This document shows positions 25,301 to 38,000 of a stretch of 64,000 bases of DNA, one piece after another. Each line of letters starts with the position of its first letter. Positions within the stretch are counted from its first letter, which is position 1. A program made the position numbers and the translations under genes. The stretch covers positions 62,001 through 126,000 of the forward strand of contig QLIY01000141.1 in NCBI GenBank assembly GCA_003260075.1, written 5' to 3'. The notes beneath the pieces are model-generated. The model was not told the origin of the DNA, ran no database searches, and saw only the letters and a program-made list of their open reading frames with translations. Origin of the DNA: Phallusia mammillata. Taxonomy: Eukaryota > Chordata > Ascidiacea > Phlebobranchia > Ascidiidae.

Positions 25301-28300
25301 AAACAATCGACCCTTATCAAATTGTCGCAGCATTATTGTTATAATTATTACGTCACATGTGCTCTGTGGCGCCCCCAGTGTGCTTTCTGTAAGTAGCGAT
25401 ACTCGACGTGGCAGGGAATGCACGTGGTAGTCGTGATTTGGTCGTTGTGCAAGACAGACGTGATATTCCTGTCTGGATTTTATATGCCGGTTTTTATATT
25501 GTATATAAAGATTGCAACAACTGTTAACTGCAGGTCCATACCGAACTGAAAAGGCATGTTACATTATTACAATTGGTTGGAAAAGCAATCGGTTTTAGGG
25601 TGATCGTAGTAAATTGGTTTCACTCTGGAAAGACTGGCATGGAATCGCTAGTTCTCCAATTTTGTTTGACATGGAGATGATTTGCTTAAAACTTTCACTC
25701 CAATCAAAATCAAAGGCATATTTTTCCGTTGCCCTCTTATTCCTGTTTTTTTTTGACAAGATTGGCTGAAAGTAATAGGGTCATTATTGTATATAATACT
25801 TTATCATTGAGCCACCTGTATCTTTTATAACATAGCGAAAACATGAGCAAACGTGTGCAACATGGTACTGTACAACTTTTGTATCACGTAGCATGACATA
25901 TGCCAGCCATACTAAACTTAGGGTTTAATGCAAAAAATGCTGATCAAGCTCTTCCGTCTTTTAAAGTTAGCTTTTCAAAAACATGAAATGCCCGAAATAA
26001 CACGAACTTCAATTTATTCAGATGTACCCGGTCGTAATCTCACCTTCAGCGAGGAATTTTACTTTCTCGAGACGGATGCGGCAATCGATGACGTACTGCG
26101 ACGGGGACTCCCCTTTCCTATTATTAACGTGGTCGAACATTTCAGTGTGAATCGAGTGAATTCCCTGTGGCTGTGGGGAAGGCGGTATTGGATTGCTGGA
26201 CATTATGGCACTTATCTACTATGGTGAGTTGGATCTTCTTTTTTGCCCCAACCATGCATGCTTCAGGCTTAAATTGGAACTATTGAATTTAAACGAAGCA
26301 GTTTTATGTCTTTGTTGTGTCATACTATTGTTATCTCTGAAAGCCGTTTAAAAATCGCAGTTTCAAACTGTTCGTTTAACTGTTAACTAGCGGGTGTGTT
26401 CCTACCACTGTAACGGGTGTTTTCTACCAACTTTTTCGTGTTTCAAACCATTCTTTAAGCTCCATGTCAGACAATTGAGACAAACGAACGAAACAAGAAA
26501 ACATCAAACGGGGTTTTGTGGTTTAGAGTAAATACCCATTTCAAACATGGCGCATTGTGCGCTTGAAGGGGCTTTCTAATAACCCATGCACAGCTAAACC
26601 AGTTAGGTGAAAGCTCGTTAGGTGAATTCCTGGCAAAGATAAATTTGGTTTTTAACCCGCTGTGATCCTGGATAATGCTAACTTTGGCACTTTTGGGCCC
26701 TCAGGGTGTTTTCCACTTTTTCTCTCAGCAGCCCTAAGCAATGATGCCTGCTTCATATCGATTTATGCCAAATCAAGGGATTATTTGTAAATATTAGTCT
26801 CAATTAACAGAATGACGCAGTAAATTGATTGTTTTCGGCATAAATTTGATTTAGCATTTGGCACTACTTTATCCACTAATAATGTTACCAATCCATTATT
26901 ATTATTATTCATACGGGTATTGACGTCGATAAAGTTGGCACTCATACATTATTGCTACCAGACGTACTGCGTAAACAATAGTTTGCTCTTCCAGAAATGT
27001 TATTACCACTTACAGGACGTGTTACGTCACATTTGCGACTTTTTCATCACGTTAATGACACTCTACAGTACACAATACAATCGTTCATATTACACAATGG
27101 TCACTAAACCTTAAAGTAGCCAATTAGTTAGTGTATCATAAAAATAAAGCCACATTGGTGCTGCATGGATAAATTGGTTCCATGGCACCTAGAAACCAAA
27201 ATTTGCGGTATATAGGAAAAATAGTTATAATGTACTTTCTTCAGAGTTTGGAGCCGTACAAGTGGCTTAAAAAAGCACAAATCTTAGTTTTGCAGCAAAC
27301 CCACTTTTTGCAAACCAACGAATTTCTGTCACGTTGTTGATTTGCATTGTGTGACAAGTATAAAGCTTTGTTTTCAGAATCGACTGAATCTTTTTTGGTT
27401 CTGTTTGCCTTCACATGTGTTTCATTCGCTAGTTTTGTCTTTTTTATTGCTATTGTCCAACAAAATTTAATTACACATGGTTAAGTTAAATTAGGAAAGT
27501 CAACCAGTAGGAAAAAAAATGATGTATGCTCGTTACGTAATTAGGGTATCCGTTGCATTTAAATATAACTAATGTTTGTCACAATATCATTACACTCACA
27601 GAATAAAACAGACTCATGTCGTAGTTTTTCTCCAGCCTACGCCTTGCCGTATGGTTGTGCATGCTTGGTGACCGGCTAACTCGGTATGGCGCCCTCAATG
27701 GGCCTGGCGTACTGTGATTTATAGTTTTAAACTATTCAAAGTGTCAAATGAATGTCATGATTTATTCGAAATTTTATATGAACCCAAATCCGGTTAATGG
27801 CACACCTGTATTAACTACATATAGATTTTAAATCCCAAACGCAGCCATTTGTTAAGAAAATCGCCTGGTTACTCGCATATTTCTGGTAATTGCATAAACA
27901 AGCTTGACGATAACCAGATTTTTCGTGTATTGGCTTTGTGTTTCTTGTTAAAATTATCCTCAACCTCAAATATTTTTTACAGGACGGCTTTCGTTTCCTG
28001 GCTCGTCGCCAACTTTATGCTGTTTTCGGTGATGTGGTACGGGGGAATGGTTTTGTCCTTTACTGGTCTTTTAATGCTCGGTGCCAATCTTGCCTTTACG
28101 AGCATCAATTCACATGGACGAAGTTTAATGATACACTTGGGTTATGATGACTCGGCGATTCTCACTCCTGAATATGGATGGAGCTTCTGGCTCTGCCTTT
28201 CTGTCGGTGAGTTTAGTAATTGCCCCGTTGCTATAACAGTGTTTCTTGGTATATTCGGTTTATATTAACGGAACTTTAAAACAGTTTGGGTCACAAAAAC

Positions 28301-29309
28301 TTACTAATAAAAATGCTAAGACAGAGCTGTTAACGGTAGTAAGATTGGGTCTCAATTCCTGCCCAAAACCGAATATACAAGCCCATCCCGATATTTTTAA
28401 AACAAGGCGCGAATTAGGACCAAAAATTGATAAAATCGCGGCTGAAATTAGAGTGTAAAGTCAGGCCCCAATCAAGCCCAAACCCAAATCCGACCTGAGA
28501 ATCCCACCCCGACTTACAACTCCTGTGCTAAGCCAAACTTTTGTCATACGGCGAGGAATCCTACCAGGGGAAAGGCCCCATAGGGTTAAAATAAAAAAGA
28601 AATAGATTTGACATTTCTTTTGTGATGGAACATGATTTACCTGCTTTGGTACATCGTTTTCACATTGTTACACTCACACAAGTTACCAACTTACTGTTAA
28701 ACTCAAAACTTTTTCAGAATTGTTTTTTTTTGCGACAATTTTTACGAAATTAAACATGGGTTGAATTTTATATTTGAAAGTGGTCATGGCATAAACGAGT
28801 CAAAACCGACTGTAAACCTCTTTACGGTGCTTGATGCTGTCATATATATACCGTAGTAGACTAAAACATTACGAAATTGTATTGCTTCTGCAGGTTCTTT
28901 GTGTCTTGTCCTTGGCTTATTGGTGATGTTGGCTGAAAAAACTTGCCGTTCACATCTTCGTCATTTCTTGCTTTTGGAAGAAGACAGTACTTCCTTGGGT
29001 AAGTAAAATTAGCCTGTTTGATGAAAATGAAATCCAAGATACTCGCACGACGTTATAGCACAATCTAAAAACATTTGTGCAGTCAAGCATTGCGTGTTAC
29101 CTGCACAAATGTATACACTTGTGATGTGATTTTGCACAGTGTTGTCGGTTCACTAACACTATAATCCGCCTACTTTTTGACGCTTAAAACTGTCAGATCC
29201 TAAGAATCCCAGTTCTTTATTCAAGCCGTTCAGATTCCAGGGATTCATACTCTTTGGGAAATGCCAATGCGTTTTGCGTCCCACAAAAGAAATCTCAAGG
29301 TCTCATGAA

Positions 29310-29395
<86 letters not shown>

Positions 29396-29811
29396 ATACA
29401 AAAAAAAACAGCCTTGCATTTCGTAACCAGGGCAACCATTATGCCTCTTTTAAAAAGAACTTAGTGTGCCCGCAATGAATTCATACCTCAATTAAGTTGA
29501 TTATATACGTAGTAGATATGGAAATCGAGAGCGTCGTGTGTTCTTCCAAAAATCTATCTATGACGTCACACTACAGCGGACGTCACAATAGCGCTTTTTC
29601 GGGTGTCGAGGAAACGAAAATACCGGATCTCGACTTCATGCCATCCACTCATGACGTCACTAGTGATGACGCCAGAAGCCGTGGAAACTCGCTCGACAAA
29701 GCGTCGACCAGTGGATGGTCTCCTGATGACGTGTCGAAACGTGATTGGTCGAAGAGCGGTGACGAATCCACGTTGGAGAAGTCGTCCAATTTTCAAACCA
29801 CAGTCACATAA
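22385..29811 (+). CDS. DUOXA: Dual oxidase maturation factor
   Basis: DUOXA proteins are membrane partners that carry DUOX from the ER to the cell surface and stabilise it there. Exons: 22385-22531, 22948-23005, 24505-24639, 26022-26223, 27983-28206, 28894-28998 and 29513-29811. All introns are GT-AG; the coding total is 1170 bases (389 residues plus TAA). The start MTLGDGFPPFY matches the family; an in-frame ATG lies 13 codons upstream. Five membrane segments are visible: residues ~25-43, ~52-69, ~180-200, ~203-222 and ~246-272. The first large loop, in the family extracellular, holds N-glycosylation sequons NVT (~109) and NLT (~119) plus GLPFPIINVVEHF. The last exon is a Ser/Asp-rich tail without membrane segments. 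It could instead begin three bases later. A 12-base piece of exon 3 recurs before the G-run at 23717. Confidence 0.95.
24802..25000. mobile_element. hAT-like MITE in a DUOXA intron
   Basis: A 199-base element runs from CAGTTGTCGGCACC to GGTTGACCCCTG, with near-identical 8-base flanks GTTTAAAT and GATTAAAT (7 of 8). Its right end is repeated after the G-run at 25148-25158 as part of an allelic duplication. It is non-coding. Confidence 0.65.
25338..25568. mobile_element. Insertion present in only one of two duplicated copies
   Basis: The segment before the G-run at 25148 reads ...GCAGCATTATT directly into ACAATTGGTTGG. In the copy after the G-run the same two sequences are separated by about 231 bases, and CATTATT is found at both edges of the extra DNA. 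That is what a transposon insertion with a 7-base target duplication, present on one haplotype, would look like. It has no ORF and I do not recognise the family. Confidence 0.6.
28340..28530. repeat. Interspersed repeat with AAGTCAGGCCC and GACTTACAACTC
   Basis: This DUOXA intron segment shares a series of short blocks (CCCAAAACCGAA, GTCAGGCCC.AATCAAGCCCAAA, CCCCGACTTACAACTC) with segments near 2560-2690, 45800-46060 and 58390-58600. The copies are degraded and non-coding. The ends are not defined, so the class is unknown. Confidence 0.45.
29311..29393. other. 83-base G-run, probable assembly gap, in the last DUOXA intron
   Basis: An uninterrupted run of 83 G. It creates a spurious poly-Gly frame on the plus strand and poly-Pro on the minus strand. 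It lies between exons 28894-28998 and 29513-29811, so the DUOXA coding sequence is not affected. Confidence 0.85.
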
Positions 29812-30414
29812 GGGTTATTTTAACAGCGCTTTTGTCTATATGCAAACTTTTTTCCATTTGTCAGATGTAACTATAGCTTGCTAAGTATACATTTAAATGC
29901 GTGTACGCTATATTGCTTTATTTTGTTTGTTGTTGGCTCATGGCCCATTGCGGTAGTTGGCGTGTGCATTCGTTTTTTTTCGTTGAACTTCATTTTTATG
30001 TGTTTGTATTTGTTGTACATTTTTGCTACATGCTTTCGCCTTCATATGATCATTACTATTTCACCACAAGGCCTATTAATTTAACATTACAATCATCACA
30101 GAACATTAAACTTTGCCATGTCGTCAGACAGACCAGGATACGATACTATTTTAGTTTTTTATTGCTGTAATTCATATCTCAAATGGATTAGACTGGTCCA
30201 AACCAAGGAGATATGGTTTCTTATTTGATAATGCCAGTTTCATATAAGCTTAGGTCCCGTACAAAGCCGCATTATACTGGACATTTATGATTGTTTATTG
30301 GAGTATCTTACACATTACTTTTACTTCAAATATGTTTCCTTATAGAGTTAGACCAACACAAAAGTCAGTAGCAATGTATTTTTTCTACTAGGGGGCTGTT
30401 TCCTTGATAGTCAC

Positions 30415-30500
30415 ATGCCAGTATAAAAGCATAGCGTTTATGTTAAACAAATTAGCGAGCCGGCAGTCGACAGCTGAACTGCTGTTATTAACACCTCAAT
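30415..30500 (+). promoter_or_regulatory. Candidate TATA-type promoter for the MYBPC gene
   Basis: TATAAAAG occurs at 30422-30429, about 0.8 kb upstream of the first confident MYBPC exon and 0.6 kb after the DUOXA stop. The E-box CAGCTG follows near 30470. Transcription would start around 30450. Distance and orientation suit MYBPC, but no transcript evidence is available and a TATA match can arise by chance in AT-rich DNA. Confidence 0.35.
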
Positions 30501-31199
30501 CGAACGACCTCGATTGAACAAAGTGACAAACCAAGGCGTTTTTTCTTCCACAAACCATTCCAATCAACTCGTAGGTGTTATCTGTCCTGCCTCGAACCCT
30601 TGAACAGGACAGTGGCGTCTGTGGAGCCAGCAGACGCGTTTTATCGTTCTGGAATGCGCAGGGCGAAGGCGCTGATAATTTGTGCAACGTTGAACAGGCA
30701 GACTACGCTTGAATGTTGGCTATAGGCGTTACGTGGTTGTAACTTGCTTCGTGCTGTTACAATGTAAATGTGGTGTAGACAAATATTTCCGTTTGAAAAC
30801 TAGGCTGTTTTGACCATTTGAACCACACGAAACAATTTTTAAACTTTAATGCAGGGCTAAGTGTTAAAAAACAGGATAGTGTTGTTAGTGAAAGAAACTG
30901 CTTGTTTCAACGTTCAATACGGACAGCTTTCCAAGACGTTTTAGGTTAGGATAAGTTTAACAATTGACGCTTTAGACATGCATAATGAACAATTATTTAG
31001 GCTATACATATAGAGATAAGGGCACAGTGAATATTTAGGCTAAACATAGAGATAAGGCGGCTGTTTATCAATGCTTAAAATGTTTGTGCCACAAACTAAC
31101 CTTTAAACCATGTTGTTTCAGATTTACCGGACTTGACTAAGACACCGGATTGGATTAGTGAAAGTTGATTTGGCAAAGCTGACGAGTTTAAAATAGAAC

Positions 31200-31221
31200 A
31201 TGTCTAGCGTTGGAAAAACAG
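31200..31221 (+). CDS. MYBPC: Possible first coding exon of MYBPC
   Basis: ATG at 31200 reads MSSVGKT plus one base, the phase needed to join the exon at 31291. The downstream donor would be GTTGGA, a poor match, and the intron would be only 69 bases. A good acceptor (TGTTTCAG, ~31121) lies upstream and could receive a 5' exon or a spliced leader. The true start codon is unresolved. Confidence 0.3.
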
Positions 31222-31290
31222 GTTGGAAACCTTCGCGTTTTGTTTAGCCTCCCCAAAAATGTTATTGAACATCTTATTTTTTGTGCTCAG

Positions 31291-32084
31291 ATCTTTCGGG
31301 AAAGAAAGTGATTAAGAAGAAGGTGGTGAAGAAAGTTGTCAAGAAGAAGAAGGAAGAACCGGCAGCTGAACCTGCGCCAGCCAAAACCGCGGCTGTGGAA
31401 CCGAAACCCGAACCGGTTAAGCAAGAAGAAAAACCTAAAGGTCGGTTTATAAATTCCTGTGTTTAATTTGAGTTTATAGGATTTTTTCCTAGTTTCAAAT
31501 TTCACCGCTTATTAGTTTTCTACTCTTAGTTTGGCACACAGGAATTCTTGGCAGTCTCAATAACGGAACGCTTGCCTTGTGTTAAGCCACACTTAAAGCT
31601 ATATATGCACATGCTGTTGCATCGTTGGTCGTGACAAACAGTTTAGGAATCTTAAAAACAAAAAGTGCTTGTATGACTGGAGCATAACAATTTTGTTTTG
31701 ATCACCAACCGGTTTAACCCCATACCGAATGCATAGTTGAACGTCTAAACATTTTAATAAATACTAACTGTTGTAATTGTTTTTCCCCTTTTTTCTTCTT
31801 TGTCTGTTGAAATAACTGTTCTCACAGAAGGTAAATAATTTTTTTCATAAACAAATGTTTGAAAGGTGGCTTGATCGGTCTAAACTTGGTCATTTCGATT
31901 TTGTCCAACCTACAATATTAACAAACTTTGGTTCAATGCACAATATGAAAGGAAGTTTTAAAAAGTGTCTTTTTATTGTTAGAACAACCTAAAGAGCCTA
32001 AACAACAGCCAGAGACGGTTTTAGAACCGCAAAAGGCAACTGAAGAAACAACCGATGGAGCAAAGCCGGATGAAAATACTGCAG
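31291..32084 (+). other. MYBPC: MYBPC charged N-terminus, with a candidate 3-base micro-exon
   Basis: Exon 31291-31440 encodes a lysine-rich stretch ([17 protein letters not shown]) and then a Glu/Pro/Ala-rich segment; exon 31983-32084 continues it ([25 protein letters not shown]). Such disordered Pro/Ala-rich sequence precedes C1 in the family. Between them, a long pyrimidine tract ends in CAG at 31827, is followed by AAG (31828-31830), then GTAAAT. This is a micro-exon candidate that would add one codon without changing frame. Confidence 0.6.
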
Positions 32085-35000
32085 GTAATCTTTCAACCGC
32101 AGTAGTGTTTTTGCATGCATTACTTTTGCTATCAACAAAGTCTTATACAGTCAATCGTATATCGGTACCCTTGTGGGAAACCTAAACCCTCTTGACAGCT
32201 TCACCGCCACAAACGACTTGATCGCAAAACAAACGTTTTTCTAATTTTGGACGATTGTGATACATGTTAAAACATCACGATTTAGGAATGTCGTAAAAGT
32301 TTGTGGAAAATTTGAAGTCCATAACTGACTTTCATTTTTGTGTGAATGGCCTTTATGAAATGTTACGTGGAATCATGGAAATGTTTTTTTTGGGAGGAAA
32401 ACATTTTTTCTTGTATCACATTGCGTTAAAAGTCAGATGAACTTAGAAACTCGGACTTGTAAAACCGATTTTGCACAGATGATTACAACGGCTATTGTTT
32501 GCAACAAATGTTGATACTAAATGCCAAGAGCTTTGGTTTTTTTGATCTAGCGCAAATTCAAGTAGACGAAAATTACCACTCAATTGACCGATTTTGTCTG
32601 CATTCTAATCAGCAAACCTGGCAACAGATATTTAGAAAAACAAATCGACAAAGATTTGCTTCTAACGGTTTCCAGTAAAGAACAAATTTTCCGTTTTTGA
32701 GTAGCCTATAGTGTTTAAGGATGGTTTAACCTTGGCCTTATACTACGAGCTGAAGCAAGACTGTATGTGGAAAATTTTTATGTTTCAGCTGGTGCCGAAA
32801 CAATTGTTGAGAAGCCTGAGAACGTTTCCACAACCGAAGGTAAGGTATTCCCTCGTTAATTTGTGTGTAGGTATTTACGTTACGACAAACCGAAATTTTG
32901 GCAACGATTGTAAGCAGGTTATTAACGAGGCAATTCAAAATCTCATGACAACACAAATTCGCAGAAAAACTTCCCTATTTTGCATTGTGCGTGACTTTAA
33001 AATAAGCCAGACGTGTGTTGTTGCGCCCGAACCCATCGAGGTTTGAAATGTCAAATGTCTTTGATTGATGATGGCAAATTCTACTTAGCTACAATAAACA
33101 GATGCCCTATAACTTTTATACCATTAAGAACCAAAAATTCCCTGCTCCAAAAATGTGGATTATTTGTAGTAAAAGGCAAACATTTTGCAACCACTAATTT
33201 GTCGATGATCTTATTGGCCATTTATGGAAACTGCGGATGTGCAACCATAGGTGTTAGGGCAAATGGATCAATGAGATCAGACCGCAGACCGCACCTTTAT
33301 TCTGCATAAGTTGGCTTGGTTGTTAACACCCATCTATCCAGTAAACAATTATCAATAAAATTCGCAAGTGTTTCTATCTGCATTCAGGTTGCAGAAAAAT
33401 AACACCGGGCGTATTAATCTTCTCAGAAACGAAAAAGAATTTGGAATCTATAAGATTGCACTGTAATAGTTAACCTGGAAACACCTATAAAATCCAAGTG
33501 TCCGCAGACCGCACAAACTTTTTCTAATGGATTGCAGATTGCACACCCTTGATGTAAACTACCGGCTAACACGCGCGGCAAAACGTTTTTAATGTTTCCT
33601 GTGTACTTAAACAAATTCTGGTAAAGCTGCAGTACCAAAAACTTGCAATGTTAAACGAGCTGCAGTCCCAATCATTTTTCAAACCAATATCATCACTTAC
33701 GAGAGCAACAGCTTTCTTTTAAATCCTTCATAAAATCACATGTCGTCACCCACCTGTTGAACAACACAACTTGTTTGTGACGTAACAAGTCTGCGTGACG
33801 CGAAGGTGTCGAGGCGACGGTTCGCGTGAAAGTCGCGGCCGCGGACGTCTTGCACGCTGTCAACGTAAAGTGGATCAAGGGCAAGTTCTACGAGCTTAGC
33901 AAAGGCGACCGATTCGAAATGTGGCGCAACGAACGAACCAACGAGCATTTTCTCAAGCTCCGACACCCGAAGCAATCTGACAGCGGCACTTACCGTATCA
34001 AGGCGGTCTCACAGCGGGGCGAAAGCGAATGCTGCTTCGATGTAAAAGTCGGACGTAGGTGACACGTCACCGGCGATGACGTCACGATCGTTAACTAACA
34101 TTACGCAACTTTGCGCTTGGGCTTCAGGAACACTTATAAAGTTACGTCACCTCACGACAGAATGACGTCACATAGTCATGAAAGAATACCCTTAAACAGT
34201 TAGACTGGAAACTTATGAATGACGAGCTTGTTTCTTAGCCACACTGGGTTAAGCTCTTTGCTCTTCAAACCTGTGTTTTTCGCGAAATCTTTTTCCCTTT
34301 TATGGGAGCTACAAATAAAGAAATGCTTTTCATGTTTTTTGACATAATAAGCACAATGCTACTCACACGGTTTGCTGACAATGGACATGTTCACTTCTTG
34401 CCGTCTGCGTTATTACGTCATACCTTTTTTGACGTCACTTGCAAACTCATAAGCATGGCTTACTATCTGCCACCGTTTAACTGTTATGATATTTTGCCTC
34501 CACGCTTGTATGAGGTCTTTGGTTGTGAGGTTAAAAATGTTACATTATAAAACATCATTGCTTATGAGTTATGACATATTTTTTTCATGGTTTCTTGTCT
34601 AACCCACTAACTTTTTTTATCAGCGCCGATAGTAGAGGAGCACAAGATTGAAATCAAGAAAGGATACGTTCCGTAAGTTTTCGTAAACCTATAAATATGG
34701 TATACTTATACCCAGTGTTTTTTTAAGGTGCTTTTTTAAGGACCGTTTCGGTCCCCCAAATTTCTCCAGCGGTTTCCCAAAATTTGCCAGTAGCCTAATA
34801 AATAATTCGTTTAAGCAAATATGGCTATTTTTTGGTATTTAAATGAAACACTTGCGGGCTCTTAAAACTACTTAGCGGTCACCCAAACCAAACCTTAAAA
34901 AAATCCTGCTTATACCTATGAGTATGTATATACATTAATATGTATGTGCTATGTGAATAGTTTTAAATCAGAAAACTTTGTGTTTTGTAACAACTGTTTA

Positions 35001-38000
35001 ACATTGCAGTGATGAAAAAGATGTTCAGAGAGACGTTGATTTCCGCAATCGTCTAAAGAAAGTGTAAGTAACTGCGTTTTTTACGTCAACTAACATAACA
35101 TACGCGGCTCACTTTTTAAAACTGTACGATTAAATCTAAAGACCATCGTATTTTTAAAACCCTGTGTAATAATACGGTTTTAACGACATTTATTTATGAA
35201 ACATTAACATTTTGTAAGTAAACAAGCTGCAAAAAAATCAATTATGTTTTTAATTTTTGCTTCAAACAGTCAGAAAAGCATCAGTTCCGGTGGTTTCAGG
35301 TATATTATGTCGTGTGAGGGTGTTTCCTGTGACAGCATGTGTTTTCCTTTGTGTGTGTGCTTCGTGTATTGTTTATACAGGGCTTTAAAGGAGCGTTTTT
35401 GACGTCAGTTTCGGTTGCTAAACTAAGCCACAATTGGGTATTCCTTATTTGGTGTCACTTTGCCTTATTGAACTTTTAGTCACTGGCCATTATTGAACTA
35501 TAATTAAACCAGTTGAGTTAATTAGGAGGTCACTTCACGCAAAGTTTTGTTTATTTTATGATAATATTGTCACGATTGCGTTAATTTGGAAATTCCATGC
35601 TGCAACTGTGCAAATAACGACTTAAATTTTTACATAATGTTGGTCGTTTTTAACAAATTTTACATAAAAAATGCCTGCTGAATCCGAAAGCGCCGTTAAA
35701 CTTGTAAAATGGAGCTGTTAATACAGCTTATGGTTTAACATTTTTGCGGTAAATGTAAAGATTCAGACCTCAACCTAACCGGGTTATAGTGTTACCTTTT
35801 GTTTGTAAGTATTTGAAATCCCAAGATTTATTGCGACTGTTCGACTGCAATGGCAAACTATGCAAAAGCCACCAATGTCCCTTACGTCTTAACCTGCTTT
35901 ACTTAAACCACAACCCTGGCCTTAAACTGCAAAAAATGTTAATTATTTTAGCTGACAAAACTTGCTAAATCCATTTAATTTGCGTGATTCTAGAATGTGC
36001 TGTTTAAAAACTTTTTGTAACGGAATTTTGGAATGGGAAAATATATGTTTGTTTGATTTTTTTGGTACACATACGGATGAGGCATGTGTTTTTTAAGCAA
36101 TATAAAGTTTTGCCGTCGCAGTCTTTGAAAACACTTTGAATTATAGCGAACATTACAGATTGCATGAACAAGTATTGCTCTTCCAGCGGTTTTATTATAA
36201 ACAACCCACGTTTACTCGTTATCTGCAAAATGAAAGAATTTATTTTGCCGTGCCGAGCTCTTAACACAGCAATAGTTTGGAGTCATACTTTGTGCTATTT
36301 TGCTTTTTCTGTGACTATAGATCGTGGCACTTGATCGCTCCATTTTAACCATTGTGCCATTTACGGGTTTGTTTGGCATGATATGCCTGCGTGTCGTCAA
36401 ATTAGGAAAAGCTAAAAACATCGCACGACTTTGCATGGAAATATTGGTCTTAAATGTCGGACAAAGGTGGTTAATGGTGCTTTTATTGTGCACCACGTTT
36501 AAACTCTTTGCTCTCAACACTAATATGTAGATTTTTTTAACGTGCTAAGCAAAATGACCCTTACGCATCAACAACCCTTTCACGGTCAAGGTATTTTTTG
36601 TTTGGTCAAGACAATTTTATACGACATCGACATGTAAAGCACATAGTTCATAAATCTGCCGTTTTTAGGAATCGTTCTTTAGACGATGGGAAAAATAACC
36701 TGCAGGACAAATGCCAAACATTAACACAGCGCTATACTAGTCCAAATTATTTATTGTTAAGCTTGTTATAATTAACTGTCGAATAGCAAGATAAATTAGA
36801 TGTATTATTAATCTTCACACAACAAAACTGCTACAACTTAAAACCGTCTCAAATTTGTTATGAAAGCCAGAAACTGTATACCCTTTTTTCTTCCAAATTC
36901 TAATCCAATCTCCCCAACTTTCATTTTTCGCTCTTCTTTGATGTGCGTGTTAGCCGTTCTGAAAAAAATGCTTGATCTGGCAATTGAGTTCGAATTTCAC
37001 GGTTTACGTGAATATGATTGGATCTTTTTGCAGTGAGAGACTCAAGAAGGAAAAACAAACTTCGGGCAAGATGGACGTATGGTCGTTGCTTAAAAGCGCT
37101 TCTACTCGGGATTACGAATCTATTGGGTTTAAATTCGGGATCCACGATATGCGATCCATGTTGAGACGTCTATCCCAGCTGAGCAAAACCGCCAACAAGA
37201 AATGCCCATGTAAGTCTTTGTTTTTTTACTCCTGAATTTTTTTAATCGCTTTAGGGTGCACAACTCAAGCCCGTTTTTTCTGTCCATGTATGGGCAAGTT
37301 ATTTAAACCATTTGGCAAAGTTATACATCAATATATAGCGACTGGCTGATATGCGACACCGTTCCTGTATTGCCTTACAGTATAAGCTGAACTGGTGGGC
37401 AACCATAATAACATTGCGAATATAGCTTTTCAAGCGCCAAATACTAATAAGTACCAACAATTTCCAACTGTTTGACGCAACACGTGTTTTTACATAGGTT
37501 AGCACATAAGCCCATTGCACGAATGTTCAAACAATACAAATAATGTGTATGGAGATTAGCAACTTGCCTTAATAATGGCAGGCCTTTCTATGTCTTCACA
37601 TACAAGACAATCTGGCTTATTGCTCAAGTCTCAATAAGTGCGTTGAGACTTGAATCGACTTTTAAGAATTTGACCCTAAAGCGACAATAGGGTTTGTATG
37701 CTATATTTTTGTAATGTTCTTTTCTACAGGTGGTATTTAACCCGCAAAAACTAGAATACCCTGGACAAAACGTAATCTGTGTGATTTTGCATTACAGCTT
37801 TTGCTCAAAAACTGCCCGAAACAATGTCGATGGACTTGGGTGAAAAGATTGTTCTCGAAGCTGAGGTTGCGAATGAACAGATGACCGTGAAATGGCAGAA
37901 GAACGGAGCCGAGATTACGCCTGGAAAGCAATACCAGATTGTTACAAAAGGTTAAAACAAATGAATTAATAAAGTCAATAAATTAAGTATCAACCTAATT

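Noticed and set aside
29254..29478. Open frame with a long poly-Gly tract, and poly-Pro on the other strand
   Set aside because: It is created by the 83-base G-run, an encoded gap. The same applies to the frames over 43871-43923 and 49300-49350.
29497..29515. Upstream ATG start for the last DUOXA exon
   Set aside because: The segment is intron: the AG acceptor at 29511-29512 joins exon 6 in phase and the tail has no need of its own start.
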